Positions 9,968 to 19,563 of a stretch of DNA of 64,000 nt are shown here, one piece after another (position 1 is the first letter of the stretch; every line of letters starts with the position of its first letter). The stretch lies in assembly GCA_020631105.1 (NCBI GenBank), contig JAHDHW010000003.1, positions 1 to 64,000 on the forward strand, in the 5' to 3' direction. The notes under the pieces are model-generated. The model made no database searches, was not told the origin of the DNA, and saw only the letters and a program-made list of their open reading frames with translations. Source of the stretch: Saprospiraceae bacterium. GTDB lineage: Bacteria; Bacteroidota; Bacteroidia; Chitinophagales; Saprospiraceae. The translations under genes and the position numbers were made by a program.

Positions 9968-11281
9968 ATGAAAGTATTATATATCATATTAGGGGTAGTG
10001 CTGTTTATGACAGCATGTGATAATGACCTCGAGCAATTTCCAACCAATATCGCGAGTTCAGAATCCTTGACAGATTATGATGGCGTTTTAAATGCTGCAT
10101 ATTTCTACCAACACTCATCGGCTACACCGATGGCTGTAATGGGCGACTTTAGAGCGGATAACGCTTTAATGTTGGAAGCACCATATACGGATTTTGACGT
10201 ATTCGATGCTAATTTACCTTCGATGGGCGATCAGTTTTTCGGGCCTTTGTATTCAGGTTTATACAAGTCAATTTTAAGTGCGAATAACGTAATCGAAAAT
10301 TCTTTAAATGCTACTGAGGTTGCTGAAGCTAAATTTTTGCGCGGCTTATCTTACTTCAAATTAGTGAAAGTATTTGGTGACGTTACGGTAAACTTATCGG
10401 CTTCTCCAAGTACAACAGAAGGTTCTATTTTGGCTAGACAACGATCAGCTGATGTCTATAATAATGTGATCATTCCTGATTTACAAGATGCAGCGGCAGT
10501 TTTGAGTACGGATGTAGGAAGTGGAAGAGCATCTAAGTATGCAGCTCAGGGAATGCTAGGTAAGGTATACATGCAAATGGGGAATTTTAGTAGTGCTGAA
10601 GCACCGCTTGCAGCAGTTGTAAATGGAGCAGAAGCGGCAGGAATTAGCCTGCAAGAAAATTTTGCTGATATTTTTGGGGAAGCAAATGATCTGAATTCAG
10701 AAATCATATACGCAACTCAAATATCAAGTTCTATAAGTGATGAATATGGTTTTTCTGAGTTTTGGTCATGGTCTGGAGGACTTGATACAAAATCTCTTGA
10801 GCCATTAGATATGGATTTAGTGAATGCTTTTGAGGCAAGTCCGGGTGATTTAAGAAGAGCTGTAACTATTGATACCGCTACGATGGCATCTCCTAAATTT
10901 CCTCAGGCAGGAGGTCCTGATCATGATTGGATAGAACTAAGATTAGCGGATGTTATTCTTTTATATGCAGAGGCATTGAATGAGAACGGTTCGGACGCTG
11001 AGACAGTACTTGATTTATTGGACCCTATCCGAACAAGAGCAGGCTTAGAGCCTTTAGATCATACTGTGCTTAACAGCCAGGGTTTAGTTCGACAAGCTAT
11101 TCAGGATGAAAGAAGACTGGAGTTAGCTTTTGAAGGTCAGCGATGGTTTGATTTAGTTAGAACAGGTACCGTTGATGCTGAAATGGGACAAACGATTAGT
11201 AGTAACTATCATGTATTTCCGATTCCGGTTTCAGAGATACTATCTAGCTTTGGGGTAATTACACAAAACGAAGGTTACTAG
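9968..11281 (+). CDS. susD: SusD/RagB family nutrient-binding outer membrane lipoprotein
   Basis: Lipobox (LFMTACDN); SusD-like C-terminus (IRTRAGLEPLD...QDERRLELAFEGQRWFDLVRTG). Confidence 0.93.
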   Translation: MKVLYIILGVVLFMTACDNDLEQFPTNIASSESLTDYDGVLNAAYFYQHSSATPMAVMGDFRADNALMLEAPYTDFDVFDANLPSMGDQFFGPLYSGLYKSILSANNVIENSLNATEVAEAKFLRGLSYFKLVKVFGDVTVNLSASPSTTEGSILARQRSADVYNNVIIPDLQDAAAVLSTDVGSGRASKYAAQGMLGKVYMQMGNFSSAEAPLAAVVNGAEAAGISLQENFADIFGEANDLNSEIIYATQISSSISDEYGFSEFWSWSGGLDTKSLEPLDMDLVNAFEASPGDLRRAVTIDTATMASPKFPQAGGPDHDWIELRLADVILLYAEALNENGSDAETVLDLLDPIRTRAGLEPLDHTVLNSQGLVRQAIQDERRLELAFEGQRWFDLVRTGTVDAEMGQTISSNYHVFPIPVSEILSSFGVITQNEGY

Positions 11282-11301
11282 TTATAATTTATCAATAGGT
11301 T

Positions 11302-11327
11302 TTAGGAGCAACTATTGTTGCTCCTAA
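11302..11327 (+). terminator. terminator-like hairpin after susD
   Basis: TTAGGAGCAAC-TATT-GTTGCTCCTAA, perfect 11-bp stem. Confidence 0.6.
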
Positions 11328-11475
11328 TCCACCATTGAAGGATGTTGAAATTAGTGAGCCTTAGTGAAGTGAATTTTGCCAAAGGTGTTTTTGTAAATAA
11401 ACCAGTGACTGCAATCAACGGATGCTCATATTGTAAATGCACAGAAAACTAACTAACGAATAAATTAAATTTGGC

Positions 11476-11504
11476 TGGAGCAAGTAATAATAATATTTGC
11501 TCCA
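11476..11504 (+). repeat. second GGAGCAA stem-loop downstream of susD
   Basis: TGGAGCAA...TTGCTCCA, 8-bp stem with 13-nt loop; arm sequence shared with the hairpin at 11302-11327. Confidence 0.5.
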
Positions 11505-11669
11505 CCATATTTGCCCAATATGAGATAGGTTAAGGATTATATTTAAATTAAAATACGAAGTACAATTTTTTAATAATAATGCATTTTCAAATGGTATTAC
11601 GATTACCATAGAAATGCGCTAAGAATAAGTTTCATAAGTAAATTACGGGTATAAGTCAACAATACTCAT

Positions 11670-11689
11670 GGGGGGACTTTTGTCCCCCC
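11670..11689 (+). terminator. G/C-rich perfect hairpin upstream of the Nramp-fold transporter gene
   Basis: GGGGGGAC-TTTT-GTCCCCCC, perfect 8-bp stem. Confidence 0.55.
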
Positions 11690-11752
11690 AACCCAATTAT
11701 TTATTAAACAACTTTAGATAATCAAAACATCCTGATTCTTTTATTACAACTA

Positions 11753-13018
11753 ATGCCTAAAAGAGAATCCATATTGAGTAAAATTCTTCTTTTCCTTTTA
11801 GGGATAGGTCCTGGTATTTTTGCCATTGGCTATACTATAGGAACGGGAAGTGTTACGTCAATGATTGTGGCAGGGAGTAGTCATGGGATGCAGCTGCTCT
11901 GGGTCTTAGCGCTAAGTTGTTTGTTTTCATGGGTGCTTATGGAAGCTTATGGAAGGTACTATTTGGTAACTGGAGAGACAGCGTTATTTTCTTTTAAAAA
12001 ACATTTGAAATTAGGCCCTGTCATTTCAATTTTAATAATCATTGGAATCACCTTCGGGCAATGGAATTCTTTGATTGGGATATTAGGAATCTCAGCTAAT
12101 GCGATTGTTGAAACCCTGGCCCTTTTTGTTCCTTCAATCAAAGGTAATGAGTATTGGTGGGTTTTGGTGGTAGCAATTTTGGTTATTGCTGGGATGTATA
12201 CTTTGCTGTGGAAAGGAAGTTATTCTATCTTTGAAAAGATACTTGTATTTTTTGTCTCTTTAATGGGACTCTCTTTTTTCTTTTCCCTTTTTGTTGTTTT
12301 GCCTGACCCTGTTGAGGTATTAAATGGGTTTGTACCATCGATTCCAGAAGTAAAAGGAGGTAAAATGTTGGTGGCTGCATTTGTTGGGACCACCATGGCT
12401 GCGGCTACATTTATTTCCAGGCCACTCTTTATTCAAGGGAAAGGTTGGACCATAGATAATCTGAACGAACAACGAAAGGATGCACTTTGGGCTGCTGTTC
12501 TGATTTTTATTATTAGTGCATCAATTATGGCCGTAGCAATGGCTGCATTTTATCATGATGGTAAAGTGGTCAATAAAGTATTGGATATGGTTTATGCTCT
12601 TGAGCCTATCGCAGGAAGGTTTTCGATTGCGTTATTTTTTATGGGGACATTAGCGGCGGGCTTATCTTCAGTATTCCCTATTCTAATGATTGCACCTTTG
12701 ATGATTGCCGATTATCAACAAGGAAAACTAGATACATCTTCTAAACAATTTAAAATATTGACTGGCATCGCTTGTCTTATTGGATTGGCGGTTCCAATTT
12801 TTGGAGCAAACCCTATCCAAGCTCAAATATTAACACAAGTATTTAATGTCTTTGTGCTCCCTTTGGTAATTATTGGAATTATGATTCTAATCAATAGAAA
12901 AGATCTTATGGGAGTACAAAAAGCAGGGTATTTGTTAAACGCTGGGATGAGCCTGGCCTTACTTTTTGCTTGCATCATATCGTATAATGGAGTTTTAGCG
13001 ATCTGGGAAACAATATAA
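11753..13018 (+). CDS. Nramp-fold (divalent-metal-transporter-like) membrane protein, atypical
   Basis: 11-12 predicted TM segments, N-terminal GPGIFAIGYTIGTGSVTSM resembling Nramp TM1 but without DPGN; TM6-like GTTMAAATFISRPLFIQGK without an MPH motif. Confidence 0.7.
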   Translation: MPKRESILSKILLFLLGIGPGIFAIGYTIGTGSVTSMIVAGSSHGMQLLWVLALSCLFSWVLMEAYGRYYLVTGETALFSFKKHLKLGPVISILIIIGITFGQWNSLIGILGISANAIVETLALFVPSIKGNEYWWVLVVAILVIAGMYTLLWKGSYSIFEKILVFFVSLMGLSFFFSLFVVLPDPVEVLNGFVPSIPEVKGGKMLVAAFVGTTMAAATFISRPLFIQGKGWTIDNLNEQRKDALWAAVLIFIISASIMAVAMAAFYHDGKVVNKVLDMVYALEPIAGRFSIALFFMGTLAAGLSSVFPILMIAPLMIADYQQGKLDTSSKQFKILTGIACLIGLAVPIFGANPIQAQILTQVFNVFVLPLVIIGIMILINRKDLMGVQKAGYLLNAGMSLALLFACIISYNGVLAIWETI

Positions 13019-13079
13019 TTTAGTATTGCGATTGCACACTCTTTAAAAGTGTTAAGAGAAAGGATTGAAATCAAAAAAC

Positions 13080-15119
13080 ATGAATAAAAATATTATTACT
13101 GTACTAATTGCATTTATAGGATTGAGTATTTGCTTGGTGCTAAATAGCTGTTCCAATGTTGACAATGATTCTAATAAAAAAGAAGATCAAAAAACTATTT
13201 ACCCAAGTAATGTGATTGCATTCTTTGAGCAGTGGAATTTAATTTTAGGGGATGGTTCAAATGCTGGTCAAGCTGTCAATGTGGAGCATAAAGATTTTTT
13301 CTATGCTGCAAATGATGGTGAAAACGATTGGGTAGTTTTTAAAACGCCTAACGCAGGGAACACTCATGGAACCTCAAATAATACAAGAACAGAATTAGCG
13401 CAGTTGAAAAAATGGTCTCCTATGACTGATGCTAAAATGGAAGCTACGCTTAAGGTAGTAAACGTATCCACTACTGGTGATGCCAGAGTAGCGTCTACAT
13501 ACTCTGTAGTCATTGGGCAGATTCATAGCGCAGACGGTCATGAGAATGAACCGCTTAAAATATTTTACAAAAAATTCCCTGGACATAGTAAAGGCTCTGT
13601 CTTTTGGAACTATGAAATCAATACAGCAGGCGATGATAATTCTGGAAGATGGGATTATTCCTACCCCATTTGGGGTTATGATTTCTCTGTAGTTGGGACT
13701 GGAGAAAATGATTTTCCACCAGAACCAGAAGACGGAATTGAATTAGGAGAAGAAATAACTTACGAAGTAGAAATTAAGGATGGGATTATGAACCTTAAAT
13801 TCACTAGTGAGGGCCATGAAACGAAAACCTTTACTAAAAACCTGATCACTTCTGAATACGCAAAACGCTCAGACATTCCGGAGCAAGTTGAGAATTTGTT
13901 TGTACCTATAGGTCAAGATGGTGTGGAGCGTGAAAATGCTTATACCGAAGAAGGATTATTTTTTAAACTTGGGTGTTACAACCAAACAAACGGAAAAGAT
14001 CCTAAAGTAAATAAAGTCTGGTGCTCTGGCGCCGAAACACATGGTGGGGATATTCAAAAACAATATGCGGATGGAAATTACGCTGAAGTTTGGTTTAAAT
14101 CAGCAAGCATCTCAGTCAGTGATGATGCTATATCAAACGCAGGATATTTCCAGGCTAATGATGGCTTAAGCAAAAAAGTAGTTTACCCTAATGAGGTTAT
14201 ACCTTTTATGGATAAATTTAAAATGTTGATGGGAGACGGAACAAATGTGGAAGACCTTACGGAATTTGAACACAAAGATTTTTTCTATACCGTCATTGAT
14301 GGCACTAGACGGTGGGTAGTCTACAAAACACCTAATTCAGGAGTAACTTCAAAAAACTCCAGCAATACTAGAACGGAGTTACACGAGAAAAGAGATTGGG
14401 TACCTGAGCAAGGAGGAAAGCTCACGGGTACCTGTAAAGTCATGCAGGTCTCTACCTCAGGTGACGCCAGAGTTGCCGCGTCTTACTCAACAGTAGTTGG
14501 GCAGATACATAGTGGCGAAGGACACGAAAATGAACCCTTAAAAATATTTTACAAAAAATTCCCGGGGCATACGAAAGGGTCCGTCTTTTGGAATTATGAA
14601 ATCAATACCGCAGGTGATGATAACTCTGGAAGATGGGATTACTCTAGTGCAGTTTGGGGCTATGATATGTCAGTCATTGGAACAAGCAAAGAGGACTACC
14701 CTGCTGAACCAACAGACGGAATAGAATTAGGTGAAGAGTTTAGTTATGAAGTGAATGTATATAAAGGTATCATGTATCTTACTTTTGAGAGTGAAGGCCA
14801 TGAAACAAAAACCTTTACTAAAAACTTGATCGAATCTGAATACACCAACCCCTCAGATCTTCCTGATCAAGTTAAAAAACTATTCGTACCAATTGGACAA
14901 GATGGAACCGAACGTGCTACGGCCTATAAAGGAGAATTGAATTATTTCAAACAAGGAGCTTATAACCAAACCAATGGAAAAGCTCCTGAAACAAATATGG
15001 TCTGGTGTGCAGGTGCAGAAACCTATGGCGGAGATATAGCTAAACAATATGAAAATGGTTGCTATACAGAGGTTTGGTTTAGAGAAGCTACTGTTGGCCC
15101 AGGGACAGCACCGAAATAG
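13080..15119 (+). CDS. tandem-domain polysaccharide lyase family 7 (alginate lyase) lipoprotein
   Basis: Lipobox LVLNSCSN; two homologous domains, each with PL7-like R-T-E-L, (V)xGQIH and YFK/FFK-x-G-x-YNQ motifs. ATG 13080 preferred over the TTG at 13065. Confidence 0.85.
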   Translation: MNKNIITVLIAFIGLSICLVLNSCSNVDNDSNKKEDQKTIYPSNVIAFFEQWNLILGDGSNAGQAVNVEHKDFFYAANDGENDWVVFKTPNAGNTHGTSNNTRTELAQLKKWSPMTDAKMEATLKVVNVSTTGDARVASTYSVVIGQIHSADGHENEPLKIFYKKFPGHSKGSVFWNYEINTAGDDNSGRWDYSYPIWGYDFSVVGTGENDFPPEPEDGIELGEEITYEVEIKDGIMNLKFTSEGHETKTFTKNLITSEYAKRSDIPEQVENLFVPIGQDGVERENAYTEEGLFFKLGCYNQTNGKDPKVNKVWCSGAETHGGDIQKQYADGNYAEVWFKSASISVSDDAISNAGYFQANDGLSKKVVYPNEVIPFMDKFKMLMGDGTNVEDLTEFEHKDFFYTVIDGTRRWVVYKTPNSGVTSKNSSNTRTELHEKRDWVPEQGGKLTGTCKVMQVSTSGDARVAASYSTVVGQIHSGEGHENEPLKIFYKKFPGHTKGSVFWNYEINTAGDDNSGRWDYSSAVWGYDMSVIGTSKEDYPAEPTDGIELGEEFSYEVNVYKGIMYLTFESEGHETKTFTKNLIESEYTNPSDLPDQVKKLFVPIGQDGTERATAYKGELNYFKQGAYNQTNGKAPETNMVWCAGAETYGGDIAKQYENGCYTEVWFREATVGPGTAPK

Positions 15120-15172
15120 TATGAAAAATAGAATTATTAGATCTATAAAATTTTAAGTAAAAAATAAAAAAC

Positions 15173-15514
15173 ATGGTAAAAGCATCTAAAGAATTCTTCT
15201 TCCAGGAAGAACAAGAATGGGAACAAGTAGACCCATTACTTCGCAGACAAATTCATGGTTATGATGATAAAATAATGCTGGTCATTGCTGATTTCAAAGC
15301 AGGTGGTGTAGGCCAGTTGCATAATCACCATCATTCTCAGGTAACCTATGTCGAAAGTGGTGAGTTTGAAATGACGATTGGCGATGAAGTTAAAACGATT
15401 AAAGGTGGAGACTCCTACTATATCCCTCCTATGGTGATGCATGGATGCACATGTATAAAGGCTGGGAAATTAATAGATGTCTTTAGTCCAATGAGAGAAG
15501 ATTTTTTAGAGTAA
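15173..15514 (+). CDS. kdgF: cupin-domain protein, KdgF-like
   Basis: Cupin motif GQLHNHHHSQVTYVESGEFEMTIG...YYIPPMVMHGCTC; position in the uronate locus. Confidence 0.8.
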   Translation: MVKASKEFFFQEEQEWEQVDPLLRRQIHGYDDKIMLVIADFKAGGVGQLHNHHHSQVTYVESGEFEMTIGDEVKTIKGGDSYYIPPMVMHGCTCIKAGKLIDVFSPMREDFLE

Positions 15515-15541
15515 GAAATACACATAACGAAAAACCGAATC

Positions 15542-16828
15542 ATGAAATTTAAAGGATTAAGATGGTGGGTCATAGGACTGATTGCTTTAGCTGCTGTTAT
15601 CAATTATATTGATAGGCAAGCTTTTTCAGTGTTATGGGAGTCAAGTATCGGAGAGGAAATGTATCCAGACCTAAATGCAGACGAAAGAGCAGAGATATAT
15701 GCTAAAATCGGAACAGCCTTTATTTTAGCTTATGCTTTTGGGCAAATGCTTTTTGGGCGGATATTTGATAAACTCGGAACCCGAATAGGTTTTGTACTTT
15801 CCTTAGGATTTTGGTCTCTGGCAACGGCAATGCATGCCTTTGCAAAAGGACTGGTAAGCTTCTCTGCAATGAGAGTTTTACTTGGCTTATCGGAGGCTGG
15901 TAACTGGCCCGGGGCCGCCAAAGGAAATGCAGAATGGTTTCCAACTGATGAACGAGCTGTTGCTCAAGGTATATTTAATTTTGGAGCCTCTTTTGGCGCT
16001 ATGATATCTATTCCAGTAATTGCTATCTTAGCATTAAATTATTCCTGGCAAACAATATTTATCATGATCGGGGTCGCTGGTCTTTTATGGCTTATCCCTT
16101 GGTGGATAATGGTCAAAGCACCACCTAAGGAACACCCATGGTTAACACAAAAAGAAAAAGATTATATTCTAGGAGGCCAACAAAATGAAAGCCTTGATAA
16201 TGCAGATGAAAAAAGCCAAAGTATTGGTCAGATTTTAAGCAAGAAAGAAAGCTGGGGGGTAATAATCGCTTCTGCAGCTATTGATCCAATCTGGTGGTTA
16301 TTTGTTATTTGGATACCTAACTATTTAACTCAGGTATATGACATGGATGTTAAGGGTATTGCAATCTACGGATGGGTGCCTTTCTTCGGAGCAATGCTTG
16401 GTGCTTGGTTTGGAGGTTTAATAGCAAAATATTTTTTCAACAAAGGGTGGGATGTCAATAAAGTACGAAAGACGACCATCGCAATAGGCTGTGCCATTAT
16501 GTTACCATCATTATTGGCGATGAGTTCTCCGGGGTCTCCTGTAATTGCTGTCATTATTATGGCCGTCATCCTTTTTGGTTTTCAAACCGCAATTGGTAAT
16601 ATTCAAACCTTGCCAAGTGATTTGTTAAGTGGAAAGTCTGTTGGAACATTATCTGGACTTTCGGGTATGGCTGCAAAATTGGCTGCAGCTGGTCTTACAA
16701 GAGTTGTCCCTATAATTGTAGTAAGCTTTAATTACTCAGCGGTATTTATCATTGGTGCCATTCTAGTGACAATAGTAATCGCTAGTATTTGGCTTTTATG
16801 TCCTAGAATCGAACCAATAAAAAATTAA
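15542..16828 (+). CDS. MFS transporter, hexuronate (ExuT)-like
   Basis: 12-TM MFS; AVINYIDRQAFSVL and LLGLSEAGNWPGAAKGNAEWFPTDERAVAQGIFNFGASFGAMI motifs typical of ACS-family uronate transporters. Confidence 0.88.
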   Translation: MKFKGLRWWVIGLIALAAVINYIDRQAFSVLWESSIGEEMYPDLNADERAEIYAKIGTAFILAYAFGQMLFGRIFDKLGTRIGFVLSLGFWSLATAMHAFAKGLVSFSAMRVLLGLSEAGNWPGAAKGNAEWFPTDERAVAQGIFNFGASFGAMISIPVIAILALNYSWQTIFIMIGVAGLLWLIPWWIMVKAPPKEHPWLTQKEKDYILGGQQNESLDNADEKSQSIGQILSKKESWGVIIASAAIDPIWWLFVIWIPNYLTQVYDMDVKGIAIYGWVPFFGAMLGAWFGGLIAKYFFNKGWDVNKVRKTTIAIGCAIMLPSLLAMSSPGSPVIAVIIMAVILFGFQTAIGNIQTLPSDLLSGKSVGTLSGLSGMAAKLAAAGLTRVVPIIVVSFNYSAVFIIGAILVTIVIASIWLLCPRIEPIKN

Positions 16829-16846
16829 AAAATTAAATAAATAATT

Positions 16847-17605
16847 ATGAATAGTAAGAAAGTAGCTATTGTAACTGGCGCCACCACAGGTATTGGTTTC
16901 GCAGTAGCAAAAAGATTAGGAAAAGACGGATTTAGTATAGCCCTAAACGGGATTAATGACGAAGAAGGAGCTCAAAGAGTCGAAGAACTCAAAGCAGAAG
17001 GTATCGATGCAGAATACTTTGGGTTTGATGTTACCAAAGAAGATGCGGTAACTGAAAATATCGTCCGAATCGGTGAAAAACATGGAAAAATTGACGTGCT
17101 CGTAAATAACGCCGGTGGCCTGGGAGGAAGATCCAGGTTTGAAGATATGACTACAGAGTTTTACAGATTTGTCATGGCATTAAACTTAGACTCTGTATTT
17201 TTTGCTTCAAGAGCAGCAATACCATTCCTTAAAAAAGGAGATAATCCAACGATTATTAATTACACCTCGAATGCAGGTTGGAATGCCGGAGGACCAGGTG
17301 CTGGAATTTACGGAACCTCCAAAGCTGGCGTTCATACCATTACCAGAGCACTTGCAAAAGATTTGGCGGAGTATGGCATCAGAGTAAATGCAGTTTCACC
17401 AGGTACAATTGACACTGATTTTCACAAGCAAATTAAATCAACGAAACCAGAAGTCTTTGCTTCCTGGGCGAATAATATTATGCTAAAAAGATTAGGCCAG
17501 CCAGAAGATGTCGCTGGTGTAGTTTCTTTCTTAGCCAGTAAAGATGCATCTTTCCTAACTGCAGAAACAATCCAGGTAGGTGGGGGTCAAGCTTTAGGAA
17601 TCTAA
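16847..17605 (+). CDS. SDR family oxidoreductase (candidate DEH reductase)
   Basis: TGATTGIG cofactor motif, NNAG, YGTSKAG; locus context. Confidence 0.85.
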   Translation: MNSKKVAIVTGATTGIGFAVAKRLGKDGFSIALNGINDEEGAQRVEELKAEGIDAEYFGFDVTKEDAVTENIVRIGEKHGKIDVLVNNAGGLGGRSRFEDMTTEFYRFVMALNLDSVFFASRAAIPFLKKGDNPTIINYTSNAGWNAGGPGAGIYGTSKAGVHTITRALAKDLAEYGIRVNAVSPGTIDTDFHKQIKSTKPEVFASWANNIMLKRLGQPEDVAGVVSFLASKDASFLTAETIQVGGGQALGI

Positions 17606-17631
17606 TTTTAAAACCTATTCAAAAAACTGTC

Positions 17632-18387
17632 ATGAGTAAATTTAAAGGAAAGGTAGCCGTAGTCACCGGAGGAGGTAGAGATATTGGCCGTGCAATATCA
17701 GTCAAATTAGCAAGAGAAGGAGCCAAAGTAGTAGTAAATTATAATAGTTCTAGAGCCGGAGCTAAAGCAACGGTAGAAGAGATAGAATCTTTCGGAGGAA
17801 AAGCAATCGCAGTGAAGGCTGATGTATCCAAATTGAGAAGCATCAAAAGTTTAAAGACGAAAACAGTTAAAGCTTTTGGTAAAAAGGTTGACATCCTGGT
17901 CAATAATGCCGGAGGGCTTTTTGCTCGTAAAACATTGCAAGAGTTAGATGAAGATTTCTATGACCTGGTCATGAACGTGAATTTTAAATCTACCGTTTTC
18001 GTAATGCAGGTGTTCGAACCTTTAATGGGGAAAGGCTCCTCTATTATTAACCTTTCTTCTTTGGCAGCTAGAGATGGCGGTGGTGGCGGATCTTCCTTAT
18101 ATGCATCTTCTAAAGGAGCGACCACAACCTTTACCAGAGCCATGGCAAAAGAACTTGGACCTAAAGGTATCAGAGTAAATGCAGTATGTCCAGGTTTAAT
18201 TGGTACCAAGTTTCATGATGATTTCACAAAAGATGAAATTCGAAAAATGGTTGCCGGAAAAACGCCTGTGAGAAGAGAAGGTAGAGCAGATGAGGTGGCA
18301 GACTTAGTAGCTTACTTAGCTTCTGCCGAAAGCTCGTTTGTCACAGGAGCTAACTTCGACATCAATGGTGGATTAGCTTTTTCTTAA
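17632..18387 (+). CDS. SDR family oxidoreductase (candidate DEH reductase)
   Basis: TGGGRDIG cofactor motif, NNAG, YASSKGA; locus context. Confidence 0.85.
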   Translation: MSKFKGKVAVVTGGGRDIGRAISVKLAREGAKVVVNYNSSRAGAKATVEEIESFGGKAIAVKADVSKLRSIKSLKTKTVKAFGKKVDILVNNAGGLFARKTLQELDEDFYDLVMNVNFKSTVFVMQVFEPLMGKGSSIINLSSLAARDGGGGGSSLYASSKGATTTFTRAMAKELGPKGIRVNAVCPGLIGTKFHDDFTKDEIRKMVAGKTPVRREGRADEVADLVAYLASAESSFVTGANFDINGGLAFS

Positions 18388-18430
18388 ATCCACTCCTATT
18401 TTAAATATTGACGTTTAACTATTATATCTA

Positions 18431-19468
18431 ATGAAAAAAGTAGTAACCTTCGGAGAGATCATGCTCCGACTGACACCCCCTAGCCTAAAGCGGTTCTCAC
18501 AAGCAAATTCATTTGATGTTATTTATGGCGGTGGCGAAAGTAACGTAGCGGTGTCTCTTGCTAACTATGGAGTACCAGTGGAGTTTGTTACCCGTTTACC
18601 TCAAAATGATATCGGGGAGTGTGCCTTGATGGAAATGCGGAAACGAGGCGTAGGAACACAACAAATCATTCGCGGTGGTGAACGATTAGGAATTTACTTC
18701 CTGGAGATCGGTGCGGTTAGCCGTGGGAGTAAAGTGGTCTATGATAGAGCACATTCAGCAATGTCAACCATTGAAGCTGGGATGATTGATTGGGAAGAAG
18801 TATTTAAAGACGCAGGATGGTTTCATTGGACAGGTATTACACCAGCGATTTCTCAAGGTGCCGCAGATGCTTGCCTGGAAGCGATTCAAATGGCGAATAA
18901 AATGGGCGTTACCGTTTCAACCGACTTAAACTATCGCAAAAAATTATGGAAATACGGCAAAGAACCTGGAGAAGTAATGCCAGAGCTCGTTGCTGGTTGT
19001 GATATAATCTTAGGGAATGAAGAAGATGCTGAAAAGCACTTCGGGTTACACCCCGAAGGACTTGATGTTACTGCTGGTCATGAAGTGGATGCCAAATCCT
19101 ATCTGTCAGTACTTCAACAACTAATGAAAATGTTTCCCCGTGCAAAGAAAGTTATCACAACTTTAAGAGGCTCGATTAGTGCTTCGCATAATACATGGTC
19201 CGGTGTTTTATACGATGGCAAGACTTTGTATGAAGCACCAACGTATCAAATTACCCATATTGTTGATCGTGTAGGAGGAGGAGATAGTTTTATGGGTGGC
19301 TTGATTTACGGGCTGTTACAATATCCGGAGGATGATCAAAATGCATTGAACTTTGCAGTTGCTGCATCCTGCTTGAAACATACCATTTACGGTGACGCCA
19401 ATTTAGCAACAATAGATGAGGTCGAAAAACTTATGAGTGGAGACGCCAGCGGTAGAGTTGCTAGATAG
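18431..19468 (+). CDS. kdgK: 2-keto-3-deoxygluconate kinase (PfkB family)
   Basis: MKKVVTFGEIMLRLTPP...GGGESNVAVSLANYG; C-terminal VDRVGGGDSFMGGLIYGL. Confidence 0.92.
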   Translation: MKKVVTFGEIMLRLTPPSLKRFSQANSFDVIYGGGESNVAVSLANYGVPVEFVTRLPQNDIGECALMEMRKRGVGTQQIIRGGERLGIYFLEIGAVSRGSKVVYDRAHSAMSTIEAGMIDWEEVFKDAGWFHWTGITPAISQGAADACLEAIQMANKMGVTVSTDLNYRKKLWKYGKEPGEVMPELVAGCDIILGNEEDAEKHFGLHPEGLDVTAGHEVDAKSYLSVLQQLMKMFPRAKKVITTLRGSISASHNTWSGVLYDGKTLYEAPTYQITHIVDRVGGGDSFMGGLIYGLLQYPEDDQNALNFAVAASCLKHTIYGDANLATIDEVEKLMSGDASGRVAR

Positions 19469-19498
19469 TGAGTAGATAATTATTAAAAAATAATTAAG

Positions 19499-19527
19499 GA
19501 GTTAAGAAAGTCAGATTTTCTTAACTC
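19499..19527 (+). terminator. terminator-like hairpin between kdgK and kdgA
   Basis: GAGTTAAGAAA-gtcagat-TTTCTTAACTC, 11-bp perfect stem followed by TTTAATTTTCTTT. Confidence 0.65.
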
Positions 19528-19563
19528 TTTAATTTTCTTTACCCTCCTTAATGAATTTATATA

